A stretch of 64,000 nucleotides of DNA from Hyalella azteca (lineage: Eukaryota > Arthropoda > Malacostraca > Amphipoda > Hyalellidae), in NCBI RefSeq assembly GCF_000764305.2, contig NW_025932024.1:16553-80552 (forward strand), written 5' to 3'. Below are positions 49,924 through 61,876 of the stretch, piece after piece. Position 1 is the stretch's first letter; each line of letters starts with the position of its first letter. The notes beneath the pieces are model-generated. The model saw only the letters and a program-made list of their open reading frames with translations. It made no database searches and was not told the origin of the DNA. A program made the position numbers and the translations under genes.

Positions 49924-49968
49924 TAAGCTGTTGTTGACCCTCCGCTTCACACAAACTTTCTATAGCTT

Positions 49969-50051
49969 GTCGCCTTACAATCAAAATGAAGTGTTCGTCA
50001 CAAACTGTGTGCAGTTGATGAACGCTGAAGCTCAGCAGATTGCAGCGCGGC
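49969..50051 (+). promoter_or_regulatory. SELENOF: SECIS element, type II
   Basis: Found by hand folding. Lower helix GTCGC/GCGGC (49969-49973 with 50047-50051) and CAATC/GATTG (49978-49982 with 50038-50042). SECIS core ATGA at 49986-49989 opposite TGA at 50026-50028. Ten-pair helix 2, GTGTTCGTCA (49991-50000) with TGATGAACGC (50016-50025), including two wobble pairs. Conserved unpaired AAA at 50002-50004. Apical mini-stem CTG-TGTG-CAG (50005-50014), which makes it type II. It lies in the 3' UTR, 45 nt after the stop codon. Confidence 0.88.
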
Positions 50052-50869
50052 AGATATAGATAGTTTTCTGACTGATCATGGATGGCTTAAGATAACCAGC
50101 TTATATTCTGTGGATTGTAATCTTTTTGCGGCATTCGAAGATCCGGATCGTAATCCTGGTTGTCTAATAAGTTACTTTTGTGACGCATTTTTTGGATGAT
50201 ATTAAAACTTTTTATAAGTACGAGTTGCTTTTAATTTCCCACGTTAGGCTTAGATAATAATTATTTCCTGCGATAGCACTTAGCGACTGAGCTGTCAGTA
50301 AAGTGTTTCCTTTTTCTATGCTAGCGATGAATTCACATTGCTTAAATTACTTCCGATGCAGTGCAACGTGCTGTAACTAATTATTTACGGATTCTTATTA
50401 AGTTTGCGATCGAGTTATTGGGAGCGTTATTCAACCCGTTACTTAGAGAACCTATCATGGTAAAGGTACATGTTTCGTGCTATGGATAAAAAATTTGAAC
50501 TGTCACACGCAAGTCAATGCACATCAAAAGCTGAATAATCACATACAATTTGTTAGCGGGCTATGGACTTGTGAGTAATCGCGGCATTCGGTAATCCAAT
50601 CCATCAACTCTCGTATGGCTTGGAAAAGTAAATCGCATCCTCACGATGAATAAAAGCAATCGGATTTTGATGGAACATTCAGTTGTCATCATGAATCGCC
50701 CCCCTTGACGTTATTTTTCATCCCGAATGAACTTGACTGGTACACGAGACACACTGTCAAGTCACCGGCACTGCACGTCAAGGCGATCGAATTTGTCTAC
50801 TTTATTTCTGCATTTGAGTGGAACAACGAAAACATAATTTAAAATTTATGTGTATTCATGTTTATTAAC
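50052..50869. other. SELENOF 3' UTR and intergenic
   Basis: An ATTAAA at about 50200 is a possible poly(A) signal for SELENOF. Nothing else recognised. Confidence 0.4.
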
Positions 50870-51119
50870 TTTTATGTGTAATTCAGAGTGTTTAAGCATT
50901 TAAAAACATTTAAATTTTGCACAGATTTTCAAGTACTCAATTCGGTACTTTCCTTCCAATTAATAAAATTTGTATTAGAATGTGCAAAATAAAACTCCAA
51001 CGGTAATTTAACTTCTCATCCACAGACGTTATATCTTCTCCCCAGGAATAAACGAATAAAGTGGAAGCAAATCTATTGCATGTACCCAACTGTAGACTTG
51101 TCACTTCCATCAACTTTTT

Positions 51120-51300
51120 CGTATTCACTCGTGACAACTTACCTATTGACGCGTGACAACTTACGTATTCACTCGTGACAACCACTTGTCGCATTTGACA
51201 TAGTTTCTTCCAAACCGTATTTTTCCTCTTGTCAATGTGCCGTTCGAGCTCACCGCCCACGCCCGCAATTCACGCAAATATAAACCACAACGCACGGAGC
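51120..51300 (+). promoter_or_regulatory. Conserved upstream block with triple 22-bp repeat and TATA-like AAATATAAA
   Basis: Three head-to-tail 22-bp units, (c)gtattcactcgtgacaact(ta), occupy 51120-51185. An AAATATAAACC motif lies at about 51276-51286. Both are retained at 61290-61355 and about 61446-61456 next to the paralogue. Conservation between copies and tandem motif structure suggest an enhancer/promoter. An acceptor-like cttggcag/ctcgag seven bases before the ATG implies a spliced 5' UTR, so the start site is uncertain. Confidence 0.45.
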
Positions 51301-51943
51301 TGTAATAATCAATTCTGCTTGTTTCCAGCCACGCAACAGTAACAAACCTTTGTAAGCTAGCGCAGATATAAGGTTTCTAAATATACTTCGGCATTCAAAC
51401 CTCAGAAATAATACGAATTATTCTCTGGCATATAAAAACTGTAAAAAATTGCGTTGGTTGTTGTTTATGAAAATTTAAATTAAATAAAAATTGTGCTGAT
51501 AACACAACATTATTTTTATTTTTGGAAGCCATAAGAAAATGTTATTAATACTCAATTATTTGCCTAGGTTCCTGTACTTATGACTCCCATTAACGAATGT
51601 ATTTTAATATTGTAGTCTTATTCGACGTCGACCGTAAACATCGTTCAAATAACATCCTATATAAGCATCACATCGACGGTTACATTCAGCGTTGAATAGT
51701 ACAATGTCCCCATTTAAATTGTGATGCATTCTATATTCTATGTCTTAACGATCTTACGAAACAATTCGAGTACTACCAATATAAATGATCTCAGATGTCA
51801 TCAAGCCCTGGTCTGCTTTTAAATAAACGTAGAGTTGATTTGGTACAACCTTAGAAGTCAAAACTACTTACATAAGTACCTTAGTAGGCATAACTACTTA
51901 CAAACCATCTCAGTAATTTTTAACTTATTCTTGGCAGCTCGAG

Positions 51944-53567
51944 ATGGCATCAGTGAAGGCATCCCTGGCGTGCGTCCTGCTGTTCGCCGCTGTGGCTTAC
52001 GCCGCGTTTCCCCAGCATCAGGAGGTGTAACTTTTTTATTTTGACTTTAATCAAAGTAATATTTATGTCTTATTAACACTTTAACTTATGGCAAGTAAAT
52101 TTTCTTCCAAAGCGAGGGTATAAAATCAATGGATTGAGTAGTGGATTAATAGTACTGATGTTCTACTTTGATATTTCACTATTTATATGAATTAATTTCG
52201 ATTATATCCATAATCCGTCATAACTGGTCGCTTTCCAGGCCGCGGCCCAGCACGAGAAGGCTGAATTTGCTGTCGCCGACGTAGCTCGGGCTGACGGTGC
52301 TGAGGTTGCGGACACTGAGGCTGGTGAGTAGAATAACGGCATTAAACCATCCTCGTGTTCCCACTCCGATCAAAATATTGAAAAAATCTATGTTAACAGA
52401 ATAAATTGTGTCTGTGAATCAATATTCTCCCTTATAAAAATTCAGAGATATACGAGTACTCTACATTAACACGAGTTATTTCCAAGCGCAAAATTTTGAT
52501 CAATACTGGAGAGAAAATATATTTAATAGAATGATACATGTATCTTCTTATTGGTAAATTTAATAGTTAAATGATACTCATGAATTTCAACAATAAACTG
52601 CGAGATTCGTTAAGCCTCTACAAGGAGATTGAAGAATTTCCCCACAAAATTGAATGCATGAATTGAAATGAATGCATGGTCAATTGAATGCATTGACTGT
52701 GTAATAGCTATTATGTATATAATGTTTATTCGTATTCATAAGAGAACTTTGATTCCTAATTTTGCGAATTAAGTAAATAACGATGTTTATCGTTAAAAGT
52801 TTATCCCAATGATATCGATCAAAATAGACTTATAAATAACTATCATGTTATTGAAATATAATTTTGTGGCTTCGTGCAGGATAAACCATTATATAATATG
52901 AAGTAATTTTCCTTTCATCATTTCAGAAGCAAAAGCGTATTGTTATGGTAGTTGTTGCAAGTACTTCAAATGCTTCTACGGGGTAAGTGACCTTCTTCAT
53001 TTTATTCAACTCAGAACATTGAAACATCATTAAATTAGGAACTCGCTACATTTAATGACTTACTATACCATAATACTATTAATTGATTAATTAAAAATAA
53101 CAAAATCACAGTAACTTCTCAATGGCCCATGCATGTTGTTCGTTTTTTTCCTCTCCTTTTTAAGATTGGCTGCAAAGCCCGCGGTATCGTCTGCGCTTTT
53201 TATTATTTTCGTGAATCACAAAGTTGACAATCATCTTCGAAAGAATATAATGGTCTATGCCGGAATTGAGTCTCAAGTAGCCATACTGTGTACGCCAAAT
53301 TATTTTGGACCATTTTGATTTGACACGCAGTAAACCGGTTTTCTGAATAGACATTCGTGCACTGAAGTAACTTTCCCGTTAAGGATACATTATAATATGA
53401 TTGCATGGCAATGAAATCATTTTCTACGATATAACAATGAATGAATTCCTTATTTGCAGTTGGGAACGTGGGACTCCTACTGCTACCCGAACGAGAAAGT
53501 AGTTTACTATTGCTATTCTTTAGTCTACGGTTACTTGCGCTGCTGCGTTCCTTATACTTCTGGATAG
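51944..53567 (+). CDS. Secreted Cys/Tyr-rich peptide precursor, copy 1 (putative antimicrobial peptide)
   Basis: Four exons, 51944-52024, 52239-52323, 52927-52982, 53460-53567, all GT-AG and in frame: 109 residues. Exon 1 is a signal peptide, MASVKASLACVLLFAAVAYA, then AFPQHQE. Exon 2 is an acidic Ala-rich propiece (AAAQHEKAEFAVADVARADG, then AEVADTEA). Exons 3-4 hold the mature part after a Lys (EAK): AYCYGSCCKYFKCFYG and LGTWDSYCY, VVYYCYSLVYGYLRCCVPY. Eight Cys with spacing C-x3-CC-x4-C-x10-C-x9-C-x9-CC and about one quarter Tyr. The prepropeptide layout and the closing CC recall arthropod antimicrobial peptides and beta-defensin-like order, but the spacing matches no family I know, so function is inferred. 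Confidence 0.85.
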
Positions 53568-53574
53568 ACACAGA

Positions 53575-53744
53575 AAGTTCTTAGTCTAACTACTACGCCA
53601 GTGCACATAGCTAGTTCTTGGTCCTGGTAGCTACTACGTCGGTACACAAAGCTAGTTCTTGGGTCTGGTAACTACTACGTCAGTGCACATAGCTAGTTCT
53701 TGGTCCTGGTAGCCACTACTGCAATACATGGCTTGTTCAATAAA
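53575..53744 (+). repeat. 3' UTR minisatellite and poly(A) signal, copy 1
   Basis: Directly after the stop, about four units of roughly 43 bp containing agctagttcttggtcctggta and actactacgtc. Ends at AATAAA (53739-53744), with a gt-rich stretch after it. The right paralogue has a similar but differently arranged array. Confidence 0.8.
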
Positions 53745-53970
53745 TATTAGTGTCGCCGGTAAATCGCTCATTGCTGCACATCGACTAATTTCCTGGCTAT
53801 TTTTTTCGATATAATATTCTCTGATCTATCTTCATGAAAAAACACATTAAAAAGCAACTTGCATTGTGTTTTATTGTCTTACTTCGACGTTCCAATTGCC
53901 ATCCATGAAAACTTTGAGATTCCTAAAATCCTGTATATATGTTGATAAGATAGCAAGCTAAAATGTTCAT

Positions 53971-54606
53971 CTCAATAATTTAACATTTCTGTGGTTACAT
54001 AAAGACGTCACTCAAATAGTGAAGAGGGAATGCAGCAGAATAATTCGGTATTGATAATGCGCTCAGCGCTGTCATTGAATAATTTACAACGAACTTGTTA
54101 GGAAATAGACACAAATATAAAAGTTAAAACCAACATTTTATTAAGAATCCAAAGAATTATTTCCGAAATTCAGCGGTGTCGTAAATAGCGAAAACTCAGC
54201 TACGGTTCCTGTGAACTACAAACTGGAACGAAAGAACACTGGGCGTTACTGCGACGAATTTAGATTCTAGAAGCTAACAAAGTTCAACAATTTAAACAAT
54301 TATATTCCAATTTCACTTGAGTGGCATAAGATAAAAAAGTGGCCGCATTCCCAGGCTAACCTCTTTTCACACAATTAAATCGAGCACAGATGACGCGTCG
54401 GGTGGTAGGCTAGCTGGCAGCAGTTGACGCGCAACGATTACGCAGGAAGAGAGTTGGTGAAGTGTATTCCGGAGTTATACTGTGACAAAAGGACTGGATT
54501 TGATTTACAAGTACGCCATTTGAATCTAACTATATTCAATTTCCGAATTAGTTCCAAGTTAATTTCAATTTAATGGGCAATAACGATTGTCCACTTACTA
54601 TAGTAC
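53971..54606. other. Intergenic, nothing recognised
   Basis: AT-rich sequence between copy 1 and the LINE fragment. A (tag)n microsatellite lies at about 54610-54623. Confidence 0.5.
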
Positions 54607-54624
54607 TATAGTAGTAGTAGTAGT

Positions 54625-54890
54625 CCACGCTCCGAGTATGAACGCCTTCAAGAACAGACTAGACGAAGCTATGCAGGAGCATATGTTCAGTCTTAAAGTG
54701 CCTAGCAAATTACGGACCAGGCAATGAGTAAAGCAGCTATCTCGATCAATCGTCAGTTATGGGAAGATCGGGTTCCAAAGGCCGGATCCCTTGCGAATCA
54801 AGTCACGAAAAATTCAAGAATCGGCAATAGGCCATGGGCCTATTTCTTCAATGCCGACACTTCTATTCTATTCTTCTATTCTACTAATCT
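54625..54890 (+). mobile_element. LINE 3' end (plus orientation)
   Basis: Encodes APSMNAFKNRLDEAMQEHMF-like residues from about 54630 (here ...SEYERLQEQTRRSYAGAYV in another frame; the coding frame gives SMNAFKNRLDEAMQ). It runs into the family 3' UTR and the tail caagaatcggcaataggcc / atgggcctatttcttcaatg, ending in ttctattctattcttctatt. 5' truncated. Confidence 0.8.
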
Positions 54891-55329
54891 TCTAAATTAA
54901 TGCCGCTGGCTGAATTCAGGAGTGGCATGAAAGCCTTTCAGTTCAGGGGTAAATTGTTAATGGGTGCAAGTACAAAATAAAAGATACACTGGCCGGCCTA
55001 ACTTTGAGGGTTTAATTAAGATGAGCTTAAAGCGTTAAAACGCTAGGAGGTACAGAGGCCAGCAATGATGCCAAGAATAATAAATGTGTCCACGACACCT
55101 AAAATGTTGGGCCAGACCAAAGAGGTGACATTGCATGCATTAATATTACAAATTAAGGCCCTTGGCAAACATTAAATCCAATTGGTTAATAGGAAATGAG
55201 GTTGAACCCAGTTTGCAGTAGCACATACTCCTTCAGAGAGCGACTTTAGAGTCACTTACTTGCTAAATACATTCTTTTCTTTTGAACAATAACCTTCTCC
55301 TCTGAAATCGACGCGCTACAAACTTCTTC
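54891..55329. other. Intergenic, nothing recognised
   Basis: No gene, RNA or repeat family identified. Confidence 0.4.
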
Positions 55330-56520
55330 CTTTCTTCTTTTCGAGGTAAGGGAGCTCTGGAGACTCGTTCAAGGGGGTTGCCTGCTGAAGACCACCACTG
55401 CCCTGGATGTAATGGACCATAATGATTCCTGCCTTCCGGAACGAAGCCTTCAACACTTGGGCAACCATATCTAGGTCGTGCGTCGAACCAGCCCTCGGTC
55501 GAACGGCCACTTGTCGAAGGACGATAAATATTGGAACAGAACTATGCTATTTGAAACCTAATCTCAGATGCTGTGAACGTAAAATTACGTAATTTAACGA
55601 TGCCTGGAAGTCATATTCGATCCGCGGCCTGGTGGTGCACGGCAGGTTATACGCAAGGCCGGAGGAGGACAAAGCCGAGTGGTTCACGGCTGATTGGTGG
55701 ATGTCCGGAGATACAAGGCGTTCGATTCAGGGCTTATTGGTGCACAAAATTTGTGGTGCACGGCTGCGCTCCCGTCCAAGGTAGTAGTGCTACAAACTTA
55801 ATTTTCGTTGTCTCCGTTATATTAAAACGGAACATAATTTCTAATAACCAGAACAAAATTTCTAATAAACTAAAAAAAAACTGTTTTCCGCAAAAATTTC
55901 CATTATCGATCAAAAGCTTTTCGGAAGAACCATCTTCACAGAGCTTAGTGATACTCAAACGTATTTGGTCTCGTGACAACGTTAAATGAGATATGCACAA
56001 GTCGCTATTTTATCAAAAAAACAGGCAAACTTCATTGACGTGACGGTAAATACTGTCTGATTTTACCACGTTTTTCTTAGCTCGCTTTCGTGTCTGTGAT
56101 GATCAAATCTTGCAATCGATATTTCACCAACTTTCCCATTAGCTAGCGCTCTGAAACTTTTAGGGAAGCTCAGCTCCCGATAACAATACAATAATCAATA
56201 ATACTAGATACGGACGGCTTGGTGGCGGATATCACATTCGCTGCAAGGCTCCGGCGCGCTACGTCCGAGTGGTGTAGAATTTTTTCGCGGTGCGGCGGAC
56301 GATACTAGGCCATTCGATCGCCGGCTGTTTCTCCTGAGGGCTGATTGGTCTAATTCAATTGATTCGTTCTGTCTGGTGGCTTTCGGCTGCCTATATGATT
56401 TTCCAGTAGTGTTGAAGGCTACGTTCCGGAGGGCAGGAGTCATGATAGTCCATTACATCCAGGGCAGTGGTGGTCTTCGGCAGGCGACACGTTGTAAAAT
56501 ATTTTAACTGAAATACAAAA
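55330..56520. mobile_element. Inverted-repeat element, ~1.2 kb
   Basis: The arm at about 55370-55470 (cctgctgaagaccaccactg, ccctggatgtaatggaccat, cttcaacactt) recurs inverted at about 56405-56495. The left half also matches 23870-24380 in AHSA1 intron 1 (aacctaa(t/c)ctcagatg(c/a)tgtga, agtcatattc). No transposase; open frames inside are incidental. Confidence 0.6.
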
Positions 56521-56794
56521 GACCAAGAGAATGAAAGCAAACAGAGATCAGTAGCTGCCGAAAAATTATTTTCTACTTTTGAGTCCACATGAAAAACTTG
56601 GTCTTTAAAAATTTTTTTATACATTTTATTATGAGTACCGTAACTCACTTGTTATCTCAGTTCCAAATAATTCAGCTAAGGAGATCTCACAAATAGTTTT
56701 GAAAAGTTTTGTTATACGACCACTTTATAGGAGAATGCAGTAAGAGGTTATTTGCTGCTCTTAACAGATGCGCTCCAAGTGCGCGTAGAAAATT

Positions 56795-57600
56795 ATTCCA
56801 GGAGTTTAAGTATATAAAATATGAAAAATATTTTTTCCATGATGAGTTAGCAACATCAATACTTAGAGTTTTCGTTGCAGCGCTGCAATGACTCGTAAAA
56901 AACATTCTTAAATATATTTGTACTGTTGAAAAAATTCTAGCTGTATTCTAACGCTTGAAACCGCAGACCACTCATGGCTTATTTTACAGGTCTATTTCAA
57001 AATGGAATAATGAACTAAGTTCTTCTTTCTACTCGATAATTTGACAACTTTAGTCTTTACAGAATGCCAGAAATGTTGAATCATAATCAGCGAATACTCT
57101 CTCTGGACTTGTAAAATCTGTCAAAAATGATGAATTAGTCACAGCACTAGAGAGCGGGAGGTTGTGGGGGCTAGCACCCGACCAAGCGTAGAAAATAATT
57201 TCACGAGTTCAAGTATATTATACAGTATAAATGATATTTATTCATGATGCGTTAGCAATACAAAATACGTATAGAGTTCTAGTTGCAACTCTACGTACGA
57301 TGACTTGTAAAAAATACTCATAAATATAGTTGAACTGTAGAAAAATTCTAACGGTATTCTAACACTTGAGACTGAGACCACTTGTGGCTTTTTTTTTACA
57401 GGTCTATTTCAAATGGCATTATGAACGAAGTTCTTCTTTCTACTCTATAATTTGATGACAATCTTAGTCCACACAGAATGCCAGAAATGTTGAATCATTA
57501 TGTGGGCGAATACTCTCTCTGGACTTGTAAAATCTGTCAAAAATGATGAATTAGTCACAGCACTAGAGAGCGGGAGGTTGTGGGGGCTAGCACCCGACCA
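56795..57600. repeat. ~400-bp tandem duplication
   Basis: Two units (about 56795-57186 and 57190-57600) share agttcttctttctact, gaatgccagaaatgttgaat and a long identical stretch around atactctctctggacttgta and gcgggaggttgtgggggcta. The 3' halves are nearly identical and the 5' halves diverged. Confidence 0.85.
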
Positions 57601-57799
57601 TTGATTGTTGTTTGACTTCGTTTCAGGTATTTTAAGGGCCTGCCTGGGTAACAATAGTTATGCTAATGGGACCAGATTGAAATCAACTAGGGCGGCCTGA
57701 TGAAATTGGTTGGTTAATAACAAATGAAGAATTGTCAGAGTTTATTCTTAGCTCACGTGACCTGCTTGATTATTGTGGCCACGGGACGAATTAGGAGAC

Positions 57800-57936
57800 A
57801 AGGGCACGTGGCGATGACGAGGTGTCAGGAGCACGTGGTGATGACGAGGTGTCAGGAGCACGTGGTGATGACGAGGTGTCAGGAGCACGCGGCGATGACG
57901 AGGTGTCAGGAGCACGCGGCGATCACGAGATCGCCC
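57800..57936. repeat. 27-bp minisatellite
   Basis: About five copies of gatgacgaggtgtcaggagc followed by acg(t/c)gg(t/c). The unit is divisible by three and creates an open frame with repeated CQEHVVMTR, which is a repeat translation and not a gene. Confidence 0.9.
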
Positions 57937-57949
57937 TCATCTTAGTATA

Positions 57950-58460
57950 GTATAGTATCTTCGGCATTGAAGAATAGGCCTGGATAGGCATGTCGCCGAT
58001 TCTTGTACTTTTCTTGACTAGACTGGCCTTTGGATGAAAACTTTTCAACGTACGGTAGATGTAAAATCGCTTCTAGATTTCAGTTGTTCCGTAGGATACG
58101 AGGCATTTCAAGACTAGACATATGCCCATGCATGGCCTTATCCAGTCTGTTCATGAACGCGTTCATACTCGGAGCGTCAACAATATCTTCAGGGAGGCTG
58201 CTCCACATGTCGGTGACTCGAAGCGAGAATAAATGTTGTCGCGTGGATAAGTTGCACCGCAGTTTTTTTTAGTTTATAGCTGTGTTGGTTCTTGGTGTTG
58301 GTTCTTGTTTCAAATTCTAGTAATCCTTCTGGGACCTTGTACAAACCTGGAGTATACTTGTATACTTCAACGAGGTCACCACGCAGGCGACGATAACGGA
58401 GACTGTGAAGCTTCATAATCTTCCATATTTCTTCATAAGACTTGCCCTTTAAGTTAATCT
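57950..58460 (-). mobile_element. LINE 3' end (minus orientation)
   Basis: Minus-strand coding remnant: YRRLRGDLVEVYKYTPGLYK, VPEGLLEFETRTNTKN, HRHVEQPP, then NAFMNRLDKAMHGHMSSLEM after a frameshift, then the family tail (aggcctggataggcatgtcgccgattctt near 57978). Abuts the gypsy element at about 58460-58490. Confidence 0.85.
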
Positions 58461-58488
58461 TCTTCTCAATATAAGAAGAAGATGAGAG

Positions 58489-60400
58489 TCAGTGTGTTTT
58501 CATCGGTCCAATTGAATGGATGAACGATTGAAGATGCTCTGGGTAAGACGAAGGATCTAGAAATGGTTGATGATTTTTATAGTGCGGATCGGCTGTCGCT
58601 TTCAGGGCATCCATCAGTCGCCTGTGAAATCGTTCTGTTATACCATTAGCACGAAGATGATATGCGGTTGTTGAAATGGGCAAGCATCCGAGTGTTTGCA
58701 TGAGGTTTAGCATTATGCTGCTCTTAAATTGGGCTCCTCTATCTCAACTGATAGATACTGGAACAGCAAAGCGAGCGATCAAATTGTTCAGAATGGCGTT
58801 TTCGCAAGTTTCAGCGGTGATGTTTGCCAATGGTACAGCCTCTGTCCATCTCGAGTAACGGTCAATCATGGTCAATATGTAGCAATATCCCTTACTATAA
58901 AGAAGCGGGCCTACAAAATCCACATGCAATTGATCGAACTTACCGCGTTCATATAAATGACGGAGACAGCAGATACGTTGTATCGGGTAATTTTGGCACG
59001 CGTTTTTATGTCGGAATTTATGCCGGGCCAAATGAAGCGAGTGCGCATTTGCCTTAATGAATATCGCGCTTCAGGATGTGTGTGCGGCGCATGCATGCAG
59101 GAACGTACGGTTTTGCTATTTTACTATAAAATTCGCAGATTATGCCATTTCGACGAATCAGGGCTAGAGATGTTGGAATCTCTCCTGTCAGTATAGCTTT
59201 GAGTTCTTCATCCTTTTCTTGTTCGAGAGCCAGGTTGGCTTCATCTTCATGAACGAAGAGTGCAGATAAGGAGAGCTGGTTGTAAATTTCAGATGCAGGA
59301 GCTTCCGGCAGGCGACGTGAAAGAACATAGGTGACTACGTTGCTGTCGCCGGAGACATGACTAATTCGATCTGGAGTTGAAAGAGCTAAAGAATTGTAGT
59401 AGACGAACTTCTCTTGAGTTATCTCTCTGCGAAGGGTTTTCGACTTTTCGACGGCACCGACGGTTGGTTTGTGATCAGTGATAATGAAGAAGTCGACATC
59501 TTCAATCAAGTATTTGAACTTTTTTATAGCCAGATAGATGGCAAGAAGTTTTTTGCTTAAGACTGAATAATTTTTCTGAGCCGAAGTGAGAGAAAAACTG
59601 AAGAAAGATATGGGCATAGTTGCTCCGTTGACTGTTTTGAGGACTGCTGCCACAGCACTGGACAGCAGTGCTGGATGCGTCACCGGCGCTGCACATCTCC
59701 GCGCCAGGAATTGGGAGCGACAGCATCGTTGCTTCAGCCAGTAAGCTCTTGGAGCGTTCGAAGGCTTCAATTTCTTCTGATGCACAAGAGAGCGTTGAAT
59801 TTTTTCTTGGTGCATGCAATGCCCGCCAATTTTGCATAAAGGCGAGCAAGCATTGATGCGGCGCGAGGCATGAAACGTCGGTAAAAATTGATCATGCATC
59901 CCAAGAAACGATGAAGGGCTTTGGCTTTCTCAGGTCGCTGAAAATACAAATACTACATGTCAGACGCGTGAATAAGGCACGCATGTCTTCTAGATTCTGT
60001 TCATCGTCGTCAGATGCTATAGTAAGATGTCGCCGATATAGTTGAAGAAAGTTACTGGACGAGATGCTCCTGTGCTCAAAGGAGCTGACAAATGACGAAG
60101 TGCTTCATCGAGAAAGCGTTGAAATGTCTGACTGGCGGGACACAAGTCAAAGTTCATTTGAGGAACTCTTGTGAACCTAATGGAGTGAAAAATGGGGTTT
60201 TTGGAATTACATCAGGGTGAATTGGCACTTGTAAGAAAGACAGATTTTAGATCAACACATGTTCTTACCATTAAGTTCGGCAGAGAAATTGGTTAGGAAA
60301 GGTAAAGTGTATGTACATCAGGTTTAGTGCTCTTGTTGAGAGCGCGATAGTCACCCATTCACTGGCCTCCAATAATTATCTTGGAGGATTTGAAATAAGT
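58489..60400 (-). mobile_element. Decayed Ty3/gypsy LTR-retrotransposon pol region
   Basis: On the minus strand, in order: RT remnant (about 60400-59900), RNase H (about 59560-59330, DFFIITDHKP), H2C2-linker area and integrase core (59096-58744, LHVDFVGPL with the first catalytic Asp, then DRYSRWTEA) and integrase end (58713-58489, ANGITERFHRRL with the catalytic Glu). The expected RT YxDD box reads YIGD, and there are several frameshifts and stops, so it is inactive. I could not identify LTRs. Confidence 0.85.
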
Positions 60401-61009
60401 AATTTAAATTAATTTGAATTTACCAGCAAGCTAATTTCAATACAGTTCAATTTTATTTAGCGTGTACTTGTAGTGATGATAAAACGTCTAAGGATGAGAA
60501 AGTAAATTAACGCAAAAGTTCTGTATTGCATTTTACAATATATGTTTATTCTATTAATTAACGCGGAAGTACATACTGTATTTATAACATAAGTGTGAGC
60601 AAAGTAATAACATTCAAGTCACTTTACCTTCAGGGCCGCGTATGAACTCTTTTCTTCGGAACTGATTGATTGAGCTGCAGTCCAAGCGTTCATACAGCAT
60701 AATTGTAATAACGCTACCAAATATAAGTAAATAATTCGAATATTATTTGCTTGAATATTATTTCTAAGTTACTGTTCGTTATTATTTTGATAAACTTTAG
60801 ATAATTTTGAGTTGTTTTTTGCACCTTATATAGGAATTAGTATTTAAAAAAACATCTTATGTACGTTCGGTGCCCTTAAGTGGCAAAAAGTCTTTACGAG
60901 TAAAAAAGGGCGATTCATTCATGTAGGTTTCACGAAGTTCATTATTGAATGAATTCAATTAATGATATTTATCAGAGTGCCTTGCCATCAGAGGGTTGAC
61001 ATCAGAGTG
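60401..61009. other. Intergenic, nothing recognised
   Basis: AT-rich. The far ends of the gypsy element may extend into it but I cannot show an LTR. Confidence 0.4.
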
Positions 61010-61876
61010 TGGCCACCAGGGAGTGTCTAAGCATTTAACAGCATTTAAATTTACAGAATATTTAAGTATTTCAATCTGATTTTGCAGTACTCAATATTTT
61101 ACTTCCCTGTTAATTGATAAAATTTGTACTGGAAAGTACAAAATAAAGCTCCTTCGCTAATTTTATTTATCATTCACAGACTTTCCATCTCCTCTCCTAG
61201 TTCATGCTTTATAAAATAAACGACTGAAGTGAAAACAAATCTATTGCATGTACACAACTGAACAGACTTGTCACTTCCATCAACTTCTTCGTATTCACTG
61301 GTGACATCTTACCTATTCACGCGTGACAACTTACATATTCACGAGTGACAACCACTGGTCGCATTTGATATCGTATCTTCCAAACCGCATTTTTCCACTT
61401 GTCAATGTGTCATTCCAGCTCGCCGCCCACGCACTCAATTCACGCAAATATAAACCACAACGCATGGAGCTGTAATCACCAATTCTGCTTGTTTCCAGCA
61501 ACGGAAAAGTAACAAACCCTGGTGAGCTGGCGCAGATGTAAAGTTTCAAGGTATACTTCAGTATTCAAACATCAGAAATAATATGAATCATTCTCTAGCA
61601 TACAAAATACAGTAAAAATTGTGCTCGTCGCTGATTTCAAAAATTAAAATTCAATTAAATTATTCTGATAACACAACATAATGTTCAGTGGACCAAGAAA
61701 TTTCTTTTTCAATGATCTTACGAAACCATTCGAGTTCTACCAATATAAATGATCTCAGAAGTCATCGAGCCCTGGACTGCTTTTAAATAAAGTAGAGTTG
61801 ATTTGGTACAACCTTAGAAGTCATAACTACTTACAAACCATTTCAGTAATTTTTAACTTATTTTCGGCAGCTCGAG

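Larger units (their letters stand above)
50870..53970 (+). repeat. Segmental duplication, left copy
   Basis: Matches 61010-64000 over promoter, all exons, introns and 3' flank, in direct orientation about 10 kb apart. Divergence is patchy: moderate in the 5' flank and introns 2-3, almost none from about 51890 to 52335. The left copy has a roughly 190-bp insertion near 51520-51710 and a 30-bp one near 51865-51890. Confidence 0.9.

Noticed and set aside
50320..50375. Alternative SECIS candidate (ATGA near 50328)
   Set aside because: Lacks the opposing GA, proper helix 2 and AA spacing; the hairpin at 49969-50051 fits all features.
57724..57945. ORF with repeated CQEHVVMTR
   Set aside because: Translation of a 27-bp minisatellite with no start context or signal.
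58489..60400. Intact retroelement or endogenous virus
   Set aside because: Multiple frameshifts and stops, degenerate RT active-site box, no LTRs and no envelope-like frame found.
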